A stretch of DNA of 64,000 nucleotides from Echinometra lucunter (lineage: Eukaryota; Echinodermata; Echinoidea; Camarodonta; Echinometridae). The stretch is from NCBI GenBank assembly GCA_029962745.1, contig CM057157.1, positions 25,145,460 through 25,209,459 of the forward strand, in the 5' to 3' direction. Of the stretch, positions 14,018-26,700 are shown one piece after another. The position numbers and the translations under genes were made by a program. A model generated the notes under the pieces. It worked only from the letters and a program-made list of their open reading frames with translations. It had not been told where the DNA came from and made no database searches. Each line of letters begins with the position of its first letter. Position 1 is the stretch's first letter.

Positions 14018-15681
14018 TGTCTCGCCCACCGGAGGTGAAGGCGAGACTAAGGGATCCAAATGTCGTCCGTCCGTCGTCCGTCCGTCGTCCGTCCGTCGTC
14101 CGTCCGTCGTCCGTCCGTCCGTCCGTCACAAACGTTATGAAAGATAACTTGGCAACCGTGACTCACTTTTCAACCAAACTTGGGTTGTAGATGCACTAAG
14201 GGGACCTGCATGTTATGGTCCAGTCAGAGGTCACATGGTAAGGTCAAAGGTCATTTCAGGTCAAACGTTAAAGTTTACGTGCAAGACTCTCTTATGACAC
14301 AAAACTCTGCAACCGTGACTCACTTTTCAACCAAACTTGGGTTGTAGATGCCCTAAGCAGACCTGCATGTTATGCTCTAGTCAGAGGTCACATGGTAAGG
14401 TCAAAGGTCATTTTAGGTCAAACGTTAAAATTTACGTGCAAGACTCTCTTATGACACAAAACTCTGCAACTGTGTGACACTGTTCAATCAAACTTGGGTT
14501 GTAGATGCACTAAGGGGACCTGCATCTTATTGTCCAGTCAGAGGTCACATGGTAAGGTCAAAGGTCATTTCAGGTCAAATGTTAAAGTTGACGTGCAAGA
14601 CTCTCTTATCACACATAACTTTGCAACCGTGACTCACTTTTCAACCAAACTTGGGTTGTAGATGCACTGAGGGGACCTGCATGTTATGGTCCAGTCAGAG
14701 GTCACATGGTAAGGTCAAAGGTCATTTCAGGTCAAACGTTGAAGTTTACGTGCAAGACTCTCTTATGACTCAAAACTCTGCAACCGTGTGACACTTATCT
14801 ATCAAACTTGGGTTGTCGATGCACTAAGGGGACCTGCATGTTATGGTCCAGTCATAGGTCACATGGTAAGGTCAAAGGTCATTTCAGGTCAAACATTAAA
14901 GTTTACGTGCAAGACTCTCTTATGACACAAAACTCTGCAACCGTGTGACACTTATCTATCAAACTTGGGTTGTCGATGCACTAAGGGGACCTGCATGTTA
15001 TGGTCCAGTCAGAGGTCACATGGTCAGGTCAAAGGTCATTACAGGTCAACGTTGAACGGTTAAAGTTTACGTGCAAGACTCTCTTATGACACAAAACTTT
15101 GCAACCGTGTCACACTTTTGAGTCAAACTTGGGTTGCAGATCACTAAGGGGAAGTGCATGTTATCATTCTGTTGGACTTCACATGATAAGGTGAAAGGGT
15201 TCTTGGGGGACCTTCATGTTATAGTGGTATCAGAGGTCACATGGTAAGGTCAAAGGTCATTTTATATCAAACGTGAAAGTTTACTTGCAAGACTCTCTTA
15301 TGATAAGTAACTTTGCAACGTCTGCTCCCTTTTTAACTAAACTTGGGTCATGGATGCACTTGGGAGACCTTCATGTTATAGTGGCATCGGATGTCACGTG
15401 GTAAGGTCAAAGGTTATTTTATTTCAAACATTACAGTTTACATGCACGACTCTCTTATGACACATAACTTGACAACTGATGGTCAAATGGCAACCAAACT
15501 TGGGTCATAGATGTACTAGGGGTAACATCATGTTGTGGTGCTGTCGGAGTTCACATGGTGAGGTCAAAGGTCATTTGAGGTCAAACATTAAAGTTTACCT
15601 GCAAGACTTTGCGATATCAAACTTGGTTAGGGATGTACTTGGGGAAACCTTCGTGTTATTTAGTCACGGGTGGGCGAGACA
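14018..15681. repeat. 1.66-kb element of ~160-bp units with AGGTCA direct repeats
   Basis: The ends TGTCTCGCCCACC (14018-14030) and GGTGGGCGAGACA (15669-15681) are perfect 13-bp inverted repeats. A (GTCCGTC)n stretch at about 14061-14130 follows the left end. About ten diverging units of 155-165 bases come next, each with cttgggttgtagatgcac, then AGGTCA-N7-AGGTCA-N1-AGGTCA-N4-AGGTCA. Complete four-site arrays start at 14228, 14385, 14542, 14699, 14856 and 15013. Units near 15234 and 15558 keep the DR1 core. Units near 15181 and 15391 are decayed. No coding potential. Confidence 0.9.
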
Positions 15682-16759
15682 CAATCTTGCTATTGGCTTG
15701 TTCTTAATTTTTGCTATTTTTAGGCTGTTTTTAGATACCCCAAATGTGCATTAGTGCGTTGCTTACCCGGTGCTGAAAAAAGGGGACCTTTGTACACGTT
15801 TTACTGATGGGGATGATATACAGGTCTAAATGAGACATCTGTGCATTTCAACCCAACTAACTTTATACTACTTTAACATTATACTACTTTAAATTTTACC
15901 AATTTCACTTCAATAAACAACTCACAGTCCTATATGTTCTATAAAATTTTATTTACATTTTTGTTTTATTATTAATCTTCAAATATACTCATTCTCTCTA
16001 CTACGAGCAACATTACATTGACATTGCTGTATTCAACAAAAGATACTTTGCAATGAATTCTGTGCATTTCATAAAAATTTGACAAAATCATGCCTGTACT
16101 CAATTCATACACATGTTTTGCAAATTCACAATTGTAATTACTAGAAATTAGAAAAATATAAACATTGCTTTGTCCCAGTACAAATCCATTGATATATCTT
16201 ACAGTGGAGCCCATTTAAAACAAACTCCTTCAGAGCAACTTGGTTACCTCTTTATGCCAAAACTTTAATATAGCAGGGTTGAAAACGAAATAAGAAGTGG
16301 GACAAAATGACAAGTACCTTATGAACAAGGTTTCTCTGTACATGTATTATGTACATGTATCTCTGCATCAGTACTTATTTAAAAAAACGACTTAACAAAA
16401 TCCACAAATCCTTTTCTACTGTCTAAGTCAAATTGTCTGCTCTAAAACAGATGTATTATATCCTAAATTCAGTAAAGTGATGCAAAACTAAAGACTATCA
16501 TTCACACAACCATCACAAACAGTGAGAAGATGAAAACACTGACTAATACAGGCAGATGAAAGAAAGTTTTCTATGTTTTGAAGTAAAGATCACTAAAAAT
16601 ATTTTGGCTTTTCCTTTTGGCAAAATACAGGTGATCCCTATTCCAAAGATTGTTTTATGGTAGGATTCTTTTCCTTTTGTTTGTTTGTTTGTTTTTTTTT
16701 TTGCTTTACTAGTATTTTCACTGATTATTTTCCCTTCTTGCTACCCGTATGTAGTCTAA

Positions 16760-17132
16760 TTAACCCATGCATGACAGCGGGTCCACATTATGTGGTTTTG
16801 CCAAACAACTTTTGATGCAGAGCCCTAAAAAAATACTAAATACATAAGCAGGAAGAGTGAAAATCCTGCTTGTCCATTTTGGTTGAATTCGTATTCATTG
16901 CTAGATCCTGGAATTTTCTGAAAGGAAAATAACCACTAAAATCCTTAAAGTGGCAATGCAATGGAAAGTTCAAAATCACTGTCTCTCATGCAAATTGGAA
17001 ACATTTCCAACTCCTTGACATACTTTGTCAATTTATATTCATTTAAAAGAAAAATGTAGCAATAAAAAACTAGTGTTGCCAATTTGAAGAAAAACTGATC
17101 AAATAAGGTTTTAAATAATTCCTGTCCTAAGT
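16760..17132. mobile_element. TTAA-type element, decayed right end
   Basis: It starts TTAACCCATGCATGACAGCGG. About 370 bases are similar to the intact copies at 17309 and 47601. The right terminus (ttcctgtcctaag) is degraded and lacks the closing GGGTTAA. Confidence 0.65.
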
Positions 17133-17308
17133 ATGTTTATGATAGGTAATTACAAGTCTAAACCATACTCGGCTTGCATACATGTATTTGTATGAGCTGG
17201 TCACATTATGCAAGTTGAGAAAGTGTAAAAATACATGTATAAATGCCTTGCTCACCAAAGTTTATCCGACATGAGTGAATTAATTAGGCAATGCACACTT
17301 TTCAAAAC

Positions 17309-17724
17309 TTAACCCATTCATGACAAAGGTCCACTTTTTGTGGTTTGGCCTAATATCTTTTGATGCAAAGCCCTAAAAATCATACCAAATACATGAGCAG
17401 AAAGAGCGAAAAATTCTACACAAACTGTGCCCATTTTGGTTGCGTCAATATTCGTTATTTGATGCTGAAAATTTTTCAAAGGAAAATAAGCATTAAAATC
17501 CTTAAATTGGCAATGTGATAGAAAGTTTAAAATCACTGTTTTCCCCTGCAAATTGGCAACTTTTTGACTTCTCATCATAATTTCTGTCAATTTATATTCA
17601 TTTCAGATACATGACCTTTTATAAGAAAAATGAAGCAATAAAATGAGAATGTTGGTGTTGCCAATTTGAAGAATAAAAGCTGATCAAATTAGGCTTTAAA
17701 TAATTCCTGTCACGAATGGGTTAA
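17309..17724. mobile_element. 416-bp TTAA-flanked element (piggyBac-type MITE)
   Basis: TTAACCCATTCATGAC at the left and GTCACGAATGGGTTAA at the right are inverted repeats with TTAA at both outer ends, as expected for piggyBac-type target duplication. It is homologous in opposite orientation to 47601-48015. Confidence 0.85.
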
Positions 17725-18109
17725 TAGAAAAAAGGATTTGTGATGGGTACTTCACAGTGAAATGAAACACTTCACTGATTTGTATTCAAGCAGCAGGTAA
17801 TATGAGAATACATGAGATGTCTGTGCCTTGACATTTTCAATATTCAACTGCATGTCAGTCTGTAGCAACAACTGCCAGTTAACAACTAGTTCAGACACAT
17901 TTGACTGTCACAAAATTACATCACAAATTTCACACTAACAGAATATTTGAAGAGAAAAATTAACCCAGAGTCTGTAAAATTGTAAAAATGTTATTCCACT
18001 CTATACAAGATGGACATGGAATTTTTCACTCCTGTACGCCGTTGCAAAAGTTAGTTTTAGTGTTGACACAAAGGTTTACTACATGTAAGATAAACCATGG
18101 TTTCAATCA

Positions 18110-19051
18110 GGGCCTGTTTCTCGAAACCGTCATAAGTCAACTTCTCGGCTAAGATCGCCGCTAGTTGGCTAGTTGTCCGCTACGCCAACATCCCAACTAA
18201 GAACTTATGACGCCTCTGACCCCTGTCGTATCTTTTTTTATCGATATGCAGTGCCATCACATGTCATTAATTTGGTAGATTATGGCTGGCCAAAATGGAA
18301 GCTACACAGATTTTAAAAATAATTCACACAGAGGTTCCTAAAATCAGTAATTCATCCTTGCTTATGTATGAATATTATATTTCATATGTTTCATATGAAA
18401 TGATCTGAAAATAAGGTTTCCTTAGGGGTTTCTCCCGTGATTGTGACATCGGCAAAAGAACGCAATTCTGCCACATCAAGCAAGGCATAGTCAAAGGGGT
18501 AGTCTGCAGTTTTCAGACTCGTATTTATTTAGAATAAGTGATATCATAGATTTTTACACAAAATAGTTCCAGGACATATATCTTAGCTTGTAATTTGGCA
18601 AAATTTTGCATTTCAATGTTTTGGTCAAACCGTGACGCTGGATAAATTTTTTTATTGCCTCCTTTTTTAAAGATCATGAACGCAAGTGTTTATTTTGAAA
18701 AACTAGTGTCTCGGGGGTACCCATGTTACGTTCCAAGCGATAATGAACATAATTTCCCCAAACTGGATTTTATAAGTTTTTCTTCGGGGTGATTTTTTAA
18801 TTTTTAATCTTTGCATTCTCCCATTCACTCAAATATTGCAGTTTAGATCAAAACCATTTTACAAAATGTATGTGTTATTGTGATCAAGGCTATGTGTTGT
18901 CACATTTCCTCACCGATAGTATCGATATCACAAGATATTTAGCGAGTATGCTCTTCGTGAAACGGTTTAGCAAGATCAGAATCATCTCCTTAGTTGGCGG
19001 ACAAAGATATGACTACATGTAACTTGGCGTTGATTTCCAGAAACAGGCCCC
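18110..19051. mobile_element. 942-bp element with GGGCCTGTTTC ends, copy 1
   Basis: The left end GGGCCTGTTTCTCGAAACC and the right end TTTCCAGAAACAGGCCC form an imperfect inverted repeat. The interior matches 33247-34251 over nearly its whole length with small indels. No transposase was recognised. Confidence 0.85.
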
Positions 19052-20056
19052 AGTGGTCTAACTACGGGTAGCCAAATGTAACACAAATCTCTAATATACA
19101 AATATACAATAGCACTCGAGGATCTTGCTCAAACTATTTGCATGGAAGGAACATCAAATGGTGCTATGCTCCCAAGGGCCATTGGCCCGAGGGAGCATTT
19201 GTAATTACATGTACTCACATTCACATCACATTCAAGGAAATAATTTGCGAAAAGTGAAGAAAACAGCTCTGAAGACGTGCCTGCAGCTCGACGATAGCAG
19301 CGAGTTGCATTACAGCGGCGCTGCTGTGCATGTGAGCTCTAGCGCGAGCTGGCCCCATAGGTTGCCCGTGTCGTCCCGTGGGATACGGTGGAGACTGGCT
19401 CAGCACTGAGCTGAGCCGCTGCTGCATGCATTCGCGTCACGAGTTGATTGAAGGGGGGGCAGAAAAAAAGTAAAGTTCGTTTTTCCCTAGGGAAAACGTG
19501 AACTATGCATGACGTCAGCAACAAAAAATGAACTATGCAGAGGAAGCGTCTGTTCTGGTTAAAGCTATTCATTTTCTTGTCGTGTACACTCCTAATGCAA
19601 CAATCTTACGATGAGGGATATAACAGAAGATATTTGTTTTATCAGCATATTTGGTACTTGAACTATAAAAAACTGCCTGGGAATGATAAGTAGAACAATT
19701 TTCTTGACCATTAAAGCATGAGACCAGAAGTCTAGTAAATAATGAACATGACAGCATACATGTAGACAGAGTTGTCACGTTTGGCTACCCACAGTTAAGC
19801 CATAGATTTAAACCACGGTTTAACTTGGTATACACCTTTGTGAACATGGGCCAATGAGTCTAATTTCATTCTCTACACATACATACATGCTGAAAATTTT
19901 CTTGTCAGAGCCAAAAAGAAGCACAATGGCCGTGGCACTTTTGTCCACTTGTTATGAATTCCTAAAGCACTTCTTTGAGCATAATTTGATTTTGGTATAA
20001 ACCCAGATTTTGCATAGAATCCAATCTCAGTTATCTCAGGAACAATACTCAATGGG

Positions 20057-20060
20057 TTAA
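20057..20060. mobile_element. Right end of a decayed TTAA miniature element
   Basis: AATGGGTTAA at 20051-20060, with related interior (gattttggtataaacccaga at 19989-20008, ttatctcaggaac), marks a short element whose left end near 19967 has decayed. Confidence 0.4.
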
Positions 20061-20095
20061 TGTAAAGTGGGTTGTTACAACCTCAATCAGTAATT

Positions 20096-20101
20096 TTTAT
20101 T
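20096..20101 (-). terminator. Candidate ERI3 polyadenylation signal (AATAAA on minus)
   Basis: TTTATT on the plus strand reads AATAAA on the minus strand about 610 bases past the ERI3 stop. It is the first such hexamer I noticed in that direction. Transcript ends are unknown. Confidence 0.3.
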
Positions 20102-20423
20102 CTATTCATCACAATTCCTGTCAAAATTCAAATTCAAAAAGCTTGTTGTATGATATAATAAGGCCTAAAGATAGGATATTTTCACCAGCATTGTTACCAC
20201 ATTTTGGCCTTAAAATGAGTATTTAAAAGCAAATTGTGCCTAAATCTACTTTAATCCTATCGATACCCATGCACAGTGTACCACTCAAAGAATTTGGTGA
20301 ACTATTTTGTTTGGTGCTAAATTGGTCATAGTAGTACATAAATTAAGTTATGCCAATGTCATGATTTTTGGCTAGTGATCAATGGTGGAATAGCCCTATC
20401 GATGTCTCTTAAATGCTTTACAC

Positions 20424-20502
20424 TTAATCCACTGGATAATGGAACCAGGTGGCCCCTGTATTAACCTATGGGGATTTAAGAATTCAGCAGTCAACAGGTT
20501 AA
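20424..20502. mobile_element. 79-bp TTAA-flanked miniature element
   Basis: TTAATCCACTGG at the left and CAACAGGTTAA at the right. The interior (ggaaccaggtggcccctgta) resembles the reverse complement of the copy at 49419-49496. Confidence 0.6.
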
Positions 20503-20710
20503 ATCCTCCACAAATCAACGAGGACTTCCTCTCCCAGAGCTTTCACGTGGAGAGCCCTGCTTGATTTGTTTTGACACACACATCCATCTCATCATAAAAT
20601 CATGTCTATCCGGAAAGACCATCCATTTCCTAGAGCAAGTTCAGCTGCAAACACGTGTCTATCAATGCAACACTGAAGGTCAGCTCCAAGGTCATTTGGA
20701 AGGTCATCTG

Positions 20711-20790
20711 TCACCTGCTCCCTGTCTGTTTGAACTTGTACCTCTTGTGCGCCAGGGCTTGTAGAATCTTGGCAATATTACGGCAATCAT
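20711..20790 (-). CDS. ERI3: ERI3 exon 7 (stop)
   Basis: 80 nt from acceptor acttttacag to TGA at 20713-20711. It encodes DDCRNIAKILQALAHKRYKF and a short basic tail, and supplies catalytic D243. Confidence 0.94.
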
Positions 20791-23700
20791 CTGTAAAAGT
20801 GATCAAAACACAGAATACATATTTGAGAAATGCAAACCAGTTTCCATGAATCAAAATACTGCTTTAATGCTACAAACGCTATCAAAGCAGGCATGCCTGC
20901 TAACAACCAATCCTCCTATCTTTAATTTATTGGACCCACAATAGTCATAATGTGTCTTGCCACATTCATGAGCAATCATTCTTGCAGGTAAATTGTAAAA
21001 TTTGACCTTATTTGACCCTTGACTTTGCTCCACCTTGGTGGCTCGACAGAAACTTTGCATGCTTATGGGGAAGGGGGGGGGGGTGTGCAAATCATGATTA
21101 TGTAAATGAGAGATACAGTAGGATGATACAAGTACATAGTCCCACAAACTTAATCAAGGGTCCATCCCATTACCACAGGTAATGTGTTAACCCTTTGAAC
21201 CCGAAAGGCCGGAAAACCAGCCCTGCGCAGAACATGCAAATACCCTAAAGGCCTGTTTACCAGCCAAAAATCATGTGACTTTGATAATGTGATATTTAAC
21301 TGTCAAGTGACCTTATAAATAAATGTATAAATAATGCCATCTCGCTATACGGTATGGTGTGGAGAGAATCAGCCTAGTATTACGGCTTGGATTTGGAAGT
21401 TTTGGATGACAAAAATGGCAAAAAATACTTCTCTGCAGAACATTCTTGTGCGATTATCTTAGGTGAAACATGTGCTGATTATGAAGCTATAATAAGTCGG
21501 TATGATAGTCAAAGCAGTGATTTTGAAGATGAAACGGACACAGAAAATGAATTAGCTGCTGTACAAGAAGGTGCACAATCTTAGCCGGGTACCAGCGGGG
21601 AAAATAACAGCTGGGCCTGGGATGCTGTTAGGGCTGGAATAGATGATTATGTTCGTGGTCGTCGAAGGAAACAAAGCCAAGGAGGCGTGTCACAGTTAAT
21701 GAATGTAATGATTTTTATAGCTAAAATTACTATTGTTGATTATCCTTATGATTATCATCATTATTATACATTAGTACCACGGCATATTAATACATGAAAA
21801 CAATTCATCTTGCATAGTAGGCCTATTAGCAATGCATTCAATCATTTACTTCAATAGCAAAATATGCTTTATGTGTGCAAATAATTCAGGGTATGGGTCA
21901 CAATCGTCCCAAATAATTGAGGGTTCAAAGGGTTAAAGCTCATGTACAGCTTTGGTAACAAAAGCAAATTTGCATGAAATTGGTAAAATATAGTGAGATC
22001 ATGTGAGATGCCATTTGTTTTTTTTCAGTTGAATTTTAGTGTACCGGTAAATATGTGGAAGGAACTCAAGATAATAGCTACACTATGCCCTATGCTAGGA
22101 CCCCTGCAACTCGACCACTCCCCATGCAATGATCACAGCGCTTAGCTATGCTACAACCCTCAATGGATTTTACAGGCATGCGAGTGCTGTGTCATGCACA
22201 TCAACATTGGAGGTTTACGCTGCTGGCCCTGGGATCCAAACTTATCTTATGCCCTTCATTTTCTTTTCAATTCAACTTGAAATGGCAAAAAAAAATCACA
22301 GCATCTTGGTTTTGCTACTATATGCAATTTACCTTAAAGGAAATACATCTGATGGCAAGTTTTTTGAGGGCTTTTCAACACCATACATAACCCTTAAGAT
22401 TGTTCAAATTGTGTTAATAAGTTGTTTCTTACCAATGCCACTATGATGCCTGCCTTCATGTGGAATGTTCAGTTTCTCTAACATACCCATCATGCCTTTG
22501 GGGTAGTGACTGGTCACAGCTGCAAAAGCCTGCACAGCAATGAAATGGAAACATCAACAATTTGACCCTCTGAATACTGAATTTTCTTGTTTGTAGGGAC
22601 TTAAAGACACACAGTCGTGGGCTTTCATGGGGAATTTGATACCATTTGGGTGCTTACCCAATAACAGGTGTTGTCCATCACCCAGAGAGGAATTGAGTTT
22701 TATGACCAACAGACCTTATGTAATTCTCTGTGCATTTCACCCATTGCCCCATGTGGTAAAGTCATTATCTCACTTTCCCTGGCCAGAAGCAGGCCGAAGA
22801 ATGTCTATGGTGGGGAAGCTCGTTTGCTGTGCTCCAGAGATGTAGCTCTATTACAGGTATTTCCAGTGCTTTTCACAAAGTCTGGTGTCAGTACATTATG
22901 ATCCACTCCCCTTGAGAAAGCCCACGACTGAGTGTCTTTAATACAGGGACCTTCTGGTTCCCGTTAGGCAATGGGTTAGAGCTCACTCAACGGCAGGTCA
23001 TAAGTCTTGTGAGGGAACTGCATTCCACAAGAAACAGAATGTTTATCATGAAGTACAACAGGGGTCTGGACAAGAAAAAAGCACTCACAGTAATTAAAAA
23101 CCTGTGTAGAATCTATATATTTAAATGCTTGATGTAATGAAAACTTGTTGGATGTATTAGAGAAACTATCAGTTCCATCACTTGGTTTTCTTTTCCTTGT
23201 ATCATTTTGTTGTTGGCACATTAAAACTGCTACAATTTTAAGAAACACAAAAAAGACGTTCATACATTAAACCATAATATGAAGGTGTGATGATCTTTGT
23301 CAACAAGTTTTGTTTCACAAGTACTTATCTTCTTGATGTTAAGCCATCTTCTGAAGTGATCTCTGTCAACAAGTTTTGTTTCACAAGTACTTACCTTCTT
23401 GATGTTAAGCCATCTTCTGAAGTAGGAATGGTATGGAAGCTCAAAGTAGGCACATTGACTTGGTAACCTGAAACACAGATAAGTTTAAAGCTAGGCTTGA
23501 TTTCTGGTAAAATGGAAACAGTTTTCAAGAGGAACTGGTTTAACCCATAGCAGTACAGCATCCACTTCTAGTAACACTTTTGCAATATCTTTTAATTCAG
23601 AATGCTAGGAATTACACATTATACATAAACAGAAAAAGCTAAAATAACTGAAAATTTTGAGTCCATTTTCAATGCAGTATGTTGTGTCATTCTGGAAAAA

Positions 23701-26700
23701 GAGTGATTTCACCATCACTCTTTAAACTTTCTGAAATGACAACTCAGTGTAAAATATATGATCACTATTTCAATGTCCAAACAGGCAGTTTTGTTTTTCT
23801 GTTAAATTTGCAATTTTCATTAATATTAGCTCATTCGTATGCTTAATTTCTTCAAACCATGTAGGAGTCGAAAATAAAAATAACTGTTGGCGGGACTAGA
23901 TCTCAGACCACGAATACCAGAGTCCGGTAATGTATCCACTTTGACCACGACACCTCTACAGACAAGGTTTACATTCGGAGACCCTTCTTTACTTGGGTGC
24001 AGTGGAGAATTTCTTGTTCTCATACAGTATATATAGCCAGGTAAGCGAAATTTATGGGCTTCACCACAACATACAATAAACACAAAAAGAACAAAATAAC
24101 AGTGAACATGCATATGAAATCGCTTAAAACTATGGTAATCCTACTTGAACTCACATGGTCTTAAGATCCCAGTCTCCACATGTTACAAAGATAAACTTTA
24201 CATCTGGTCTGACAAGGCCTTCCTGCTCCATCCAAATATGAAATAGCTTTAGAAACAGAGAAAACATGAATATGAATAGACATTTCTACATGAAGTCATT
24301 ACTAAACAAGTGCACTACATGTACTTCCTCAAATACAGGTATGTCTAAAAAACAGGTTGAATATCCAGTAGGATAGCAGGATTTCAGAGCCTACCTCAAT
24401 ATGAACTGGATTGTCTTAATGAGTTGAAGTTGAGAGTTGAAGTTAAGAAGACATTCTCTCCTGTGCTAAGTTTTATTATGGATCCTACTAGTAGGATCCA
24501 TGGTCTTATCTGGCTACAACCTAGCCACTCAATTTAACAATAGCTTCTAATCATGGGGTGGGGGGGGGGGGGGGGGGACAGAGGATCCTCACACCTATCG
24601 AACCATATTCCATACAGAATTTGTCGTGAAGATTGTACTGAGCAGATTTAACATAGTATACACTCCTGCAAACTCAAGGCAATCCATTTACTACATTGTA
24701 CAACCTTTATAGCATCAGCACCTAAACATATTATGAAGCTGTGAGCAGAATTAACTATAGGAAGTGTAATTCATACTTTACCTTCAGAGTCTGCTGAAAT
24801 GTTGGCTGACCTTTCACCATGTCAGGGGTTATACCTGTGAGCTGATAGGAGATAATAAAAACAAAAACAAATACGTTTCAGCAACTGAAGGGTAAATTGA
24901 TATGTAGACAGGAGCTAAGGAAGTATATATGTATTCAAACCTTATCTTCAAATAAAAAGATACCAGTATATATGTTTCCAAGACTTTCAGGTCTTTTGTT
25001 CTATAAGTCATAATCCATCTAAAACGGTTGGAGGACCGAATGGATAAGTTCCCTGACATATGTGACCCTCCACCACAAAATGACCAATAATTTGACATTT
25101 TTACATTTTAACAGTTTGAAAGCTTGGACTATTTAGCTGTTGAATGATACAAAGCTTGCCTTCTCAAGACCATGCAAACCCTTTGAAATTACAATGAGAA
25201 TGGGGGCTTGTCAGACAGGCTAATCACCAGAATAATAGAGAAAACAGGATGTAAAGATCAGTGACCATTCAGGAGTGCCATACCGGTGTCCTATTGTCTG
25301 CCTCACTAAAAGGTTGAATAAAAATTCTATAGTATTGAATATGAAGGGATTATCAGATCAAGCTTAAACTTGGAATAGTATCAAAGCAGATATACTTCTA
25401 TCCTTCTTTAGATTTTCAAAGACACAGAGTGAAAAACTTCTGAGTTATGCACACTTGTTAATGTGAAGGTTTTACCCAGCCTGCTGGCATAATTTTTTTT
25501 CGAAATTCCTCCAAAATGGTGATATCAAATCAAAGAAAAACACATTTTTACATTACAGATGGCTCCGAAATTTGATCAGATGGTAGATCAGTAAATGAAC
25601 TACCAGGAAATATAAAAAACCTAAAATCAACTTTTCAATCTAAAGGTGCTTTCACACATGATGCGACAGTGTGGTACCACACTGTGGCGCCACACTGTTT
25701 TGTCTTCACACATGATGAGACTTTGTGTCACCACATATGCTAATGAACGTGCATTAACGCGTCAACTCTCAATAAGAGAGCATATTGTCAAAACTTGCGC
25801 AAGCAATCTCATGGCAACAATTTTTGCGCTAACTTATTAGAAATTTGATTGGTGCGCATTCTTTTTGTATCTAGGCAGCAAACAAAAGTGTGTCCTGCCT
25901 CGGCGACATTTTTTTGTCGCCCTATACCCCATAGGCTTGTACACAAAAAAGTGTGGTGACACAGCGTGTTACCACACTGTCGCATCATGTGTGAAAGCAC
26001 CTTAAAGCTCTCTATTTTGTCTGTTTATTCTAAAACTTCCATAGCGACTTATTGGTCGCTTTGTGGTAGAGGGTCACATATTTTTCTAAAGAAAATGGCA
26101 GCTGAATAATCAAAAAATCATAGGTGCGTGTACATAAATCTTCACTTTTCTACTTTTTTTTTTCACTTTTTACTTATCTTTTACCTCATATGTACCTTGT
26201 GCTAATTATATCCATCTGTGCCTCAGGATATACCAGATAGATTGTGCATTACTAATGCTATATCTATTACTATAATCATTATCATTACTATTATTACACA
26301 GATTCAGAGACATCAAAGAGCGCACACTTGCACACTTACCTCGGTGCAGAATTCACCAACTCCATGAACCTGAGGCTCTACATACTGATGAAAAGTTGCT
26401 TCTGTCTCAAAGGTTTTACCACTCACTTTCAGCACAGGGAACTCAATTACTTCCTGTTCATTGACCAGAAGTAACAAAAAGACCTCAGGGTAAAGCTACA
26501 TGTATACTGAATTTTCCTAAAAAGTAGTTTTATCTAGTGTTTATGAATCAGTAATGAAAGCTATTTTTCATACAAGTACACACACAAAATTTTTAGAGTC
26601 TATCAAATTTAACAATGCAATGGATAAGTTTTTTTAAATTCCAGTACTCTTAAAGAAAGTTGTGAAGGCTTATCTGCTTTCTACTATCTTTGCTAGCTCT

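Larger units (their letters stand above)
12574..20710. other. Intergenic region downstream of RRP40 and ERI3 (tail to tail)
   Basis: The two genes converge here. The region holds the RRP40 3' UTR, the AGGTCA repeat element (14018-15681), two TTAA elements (16760 and 17309), a 942-bp repeat (18110-19051), and short TTAA elements near 20057 and at 20424. I see no exon. An ERI3 3' UTR probably occupies its right end. Confidence 0.6.

Noticed and set aside
14228..15600. Regular repeats considered as a CRISPR-like array
   Set aside because: The units are ~160-bp tandem repeats with no unique spacers in animal DNA, and there are no cas genes. It is a satellite-type element.
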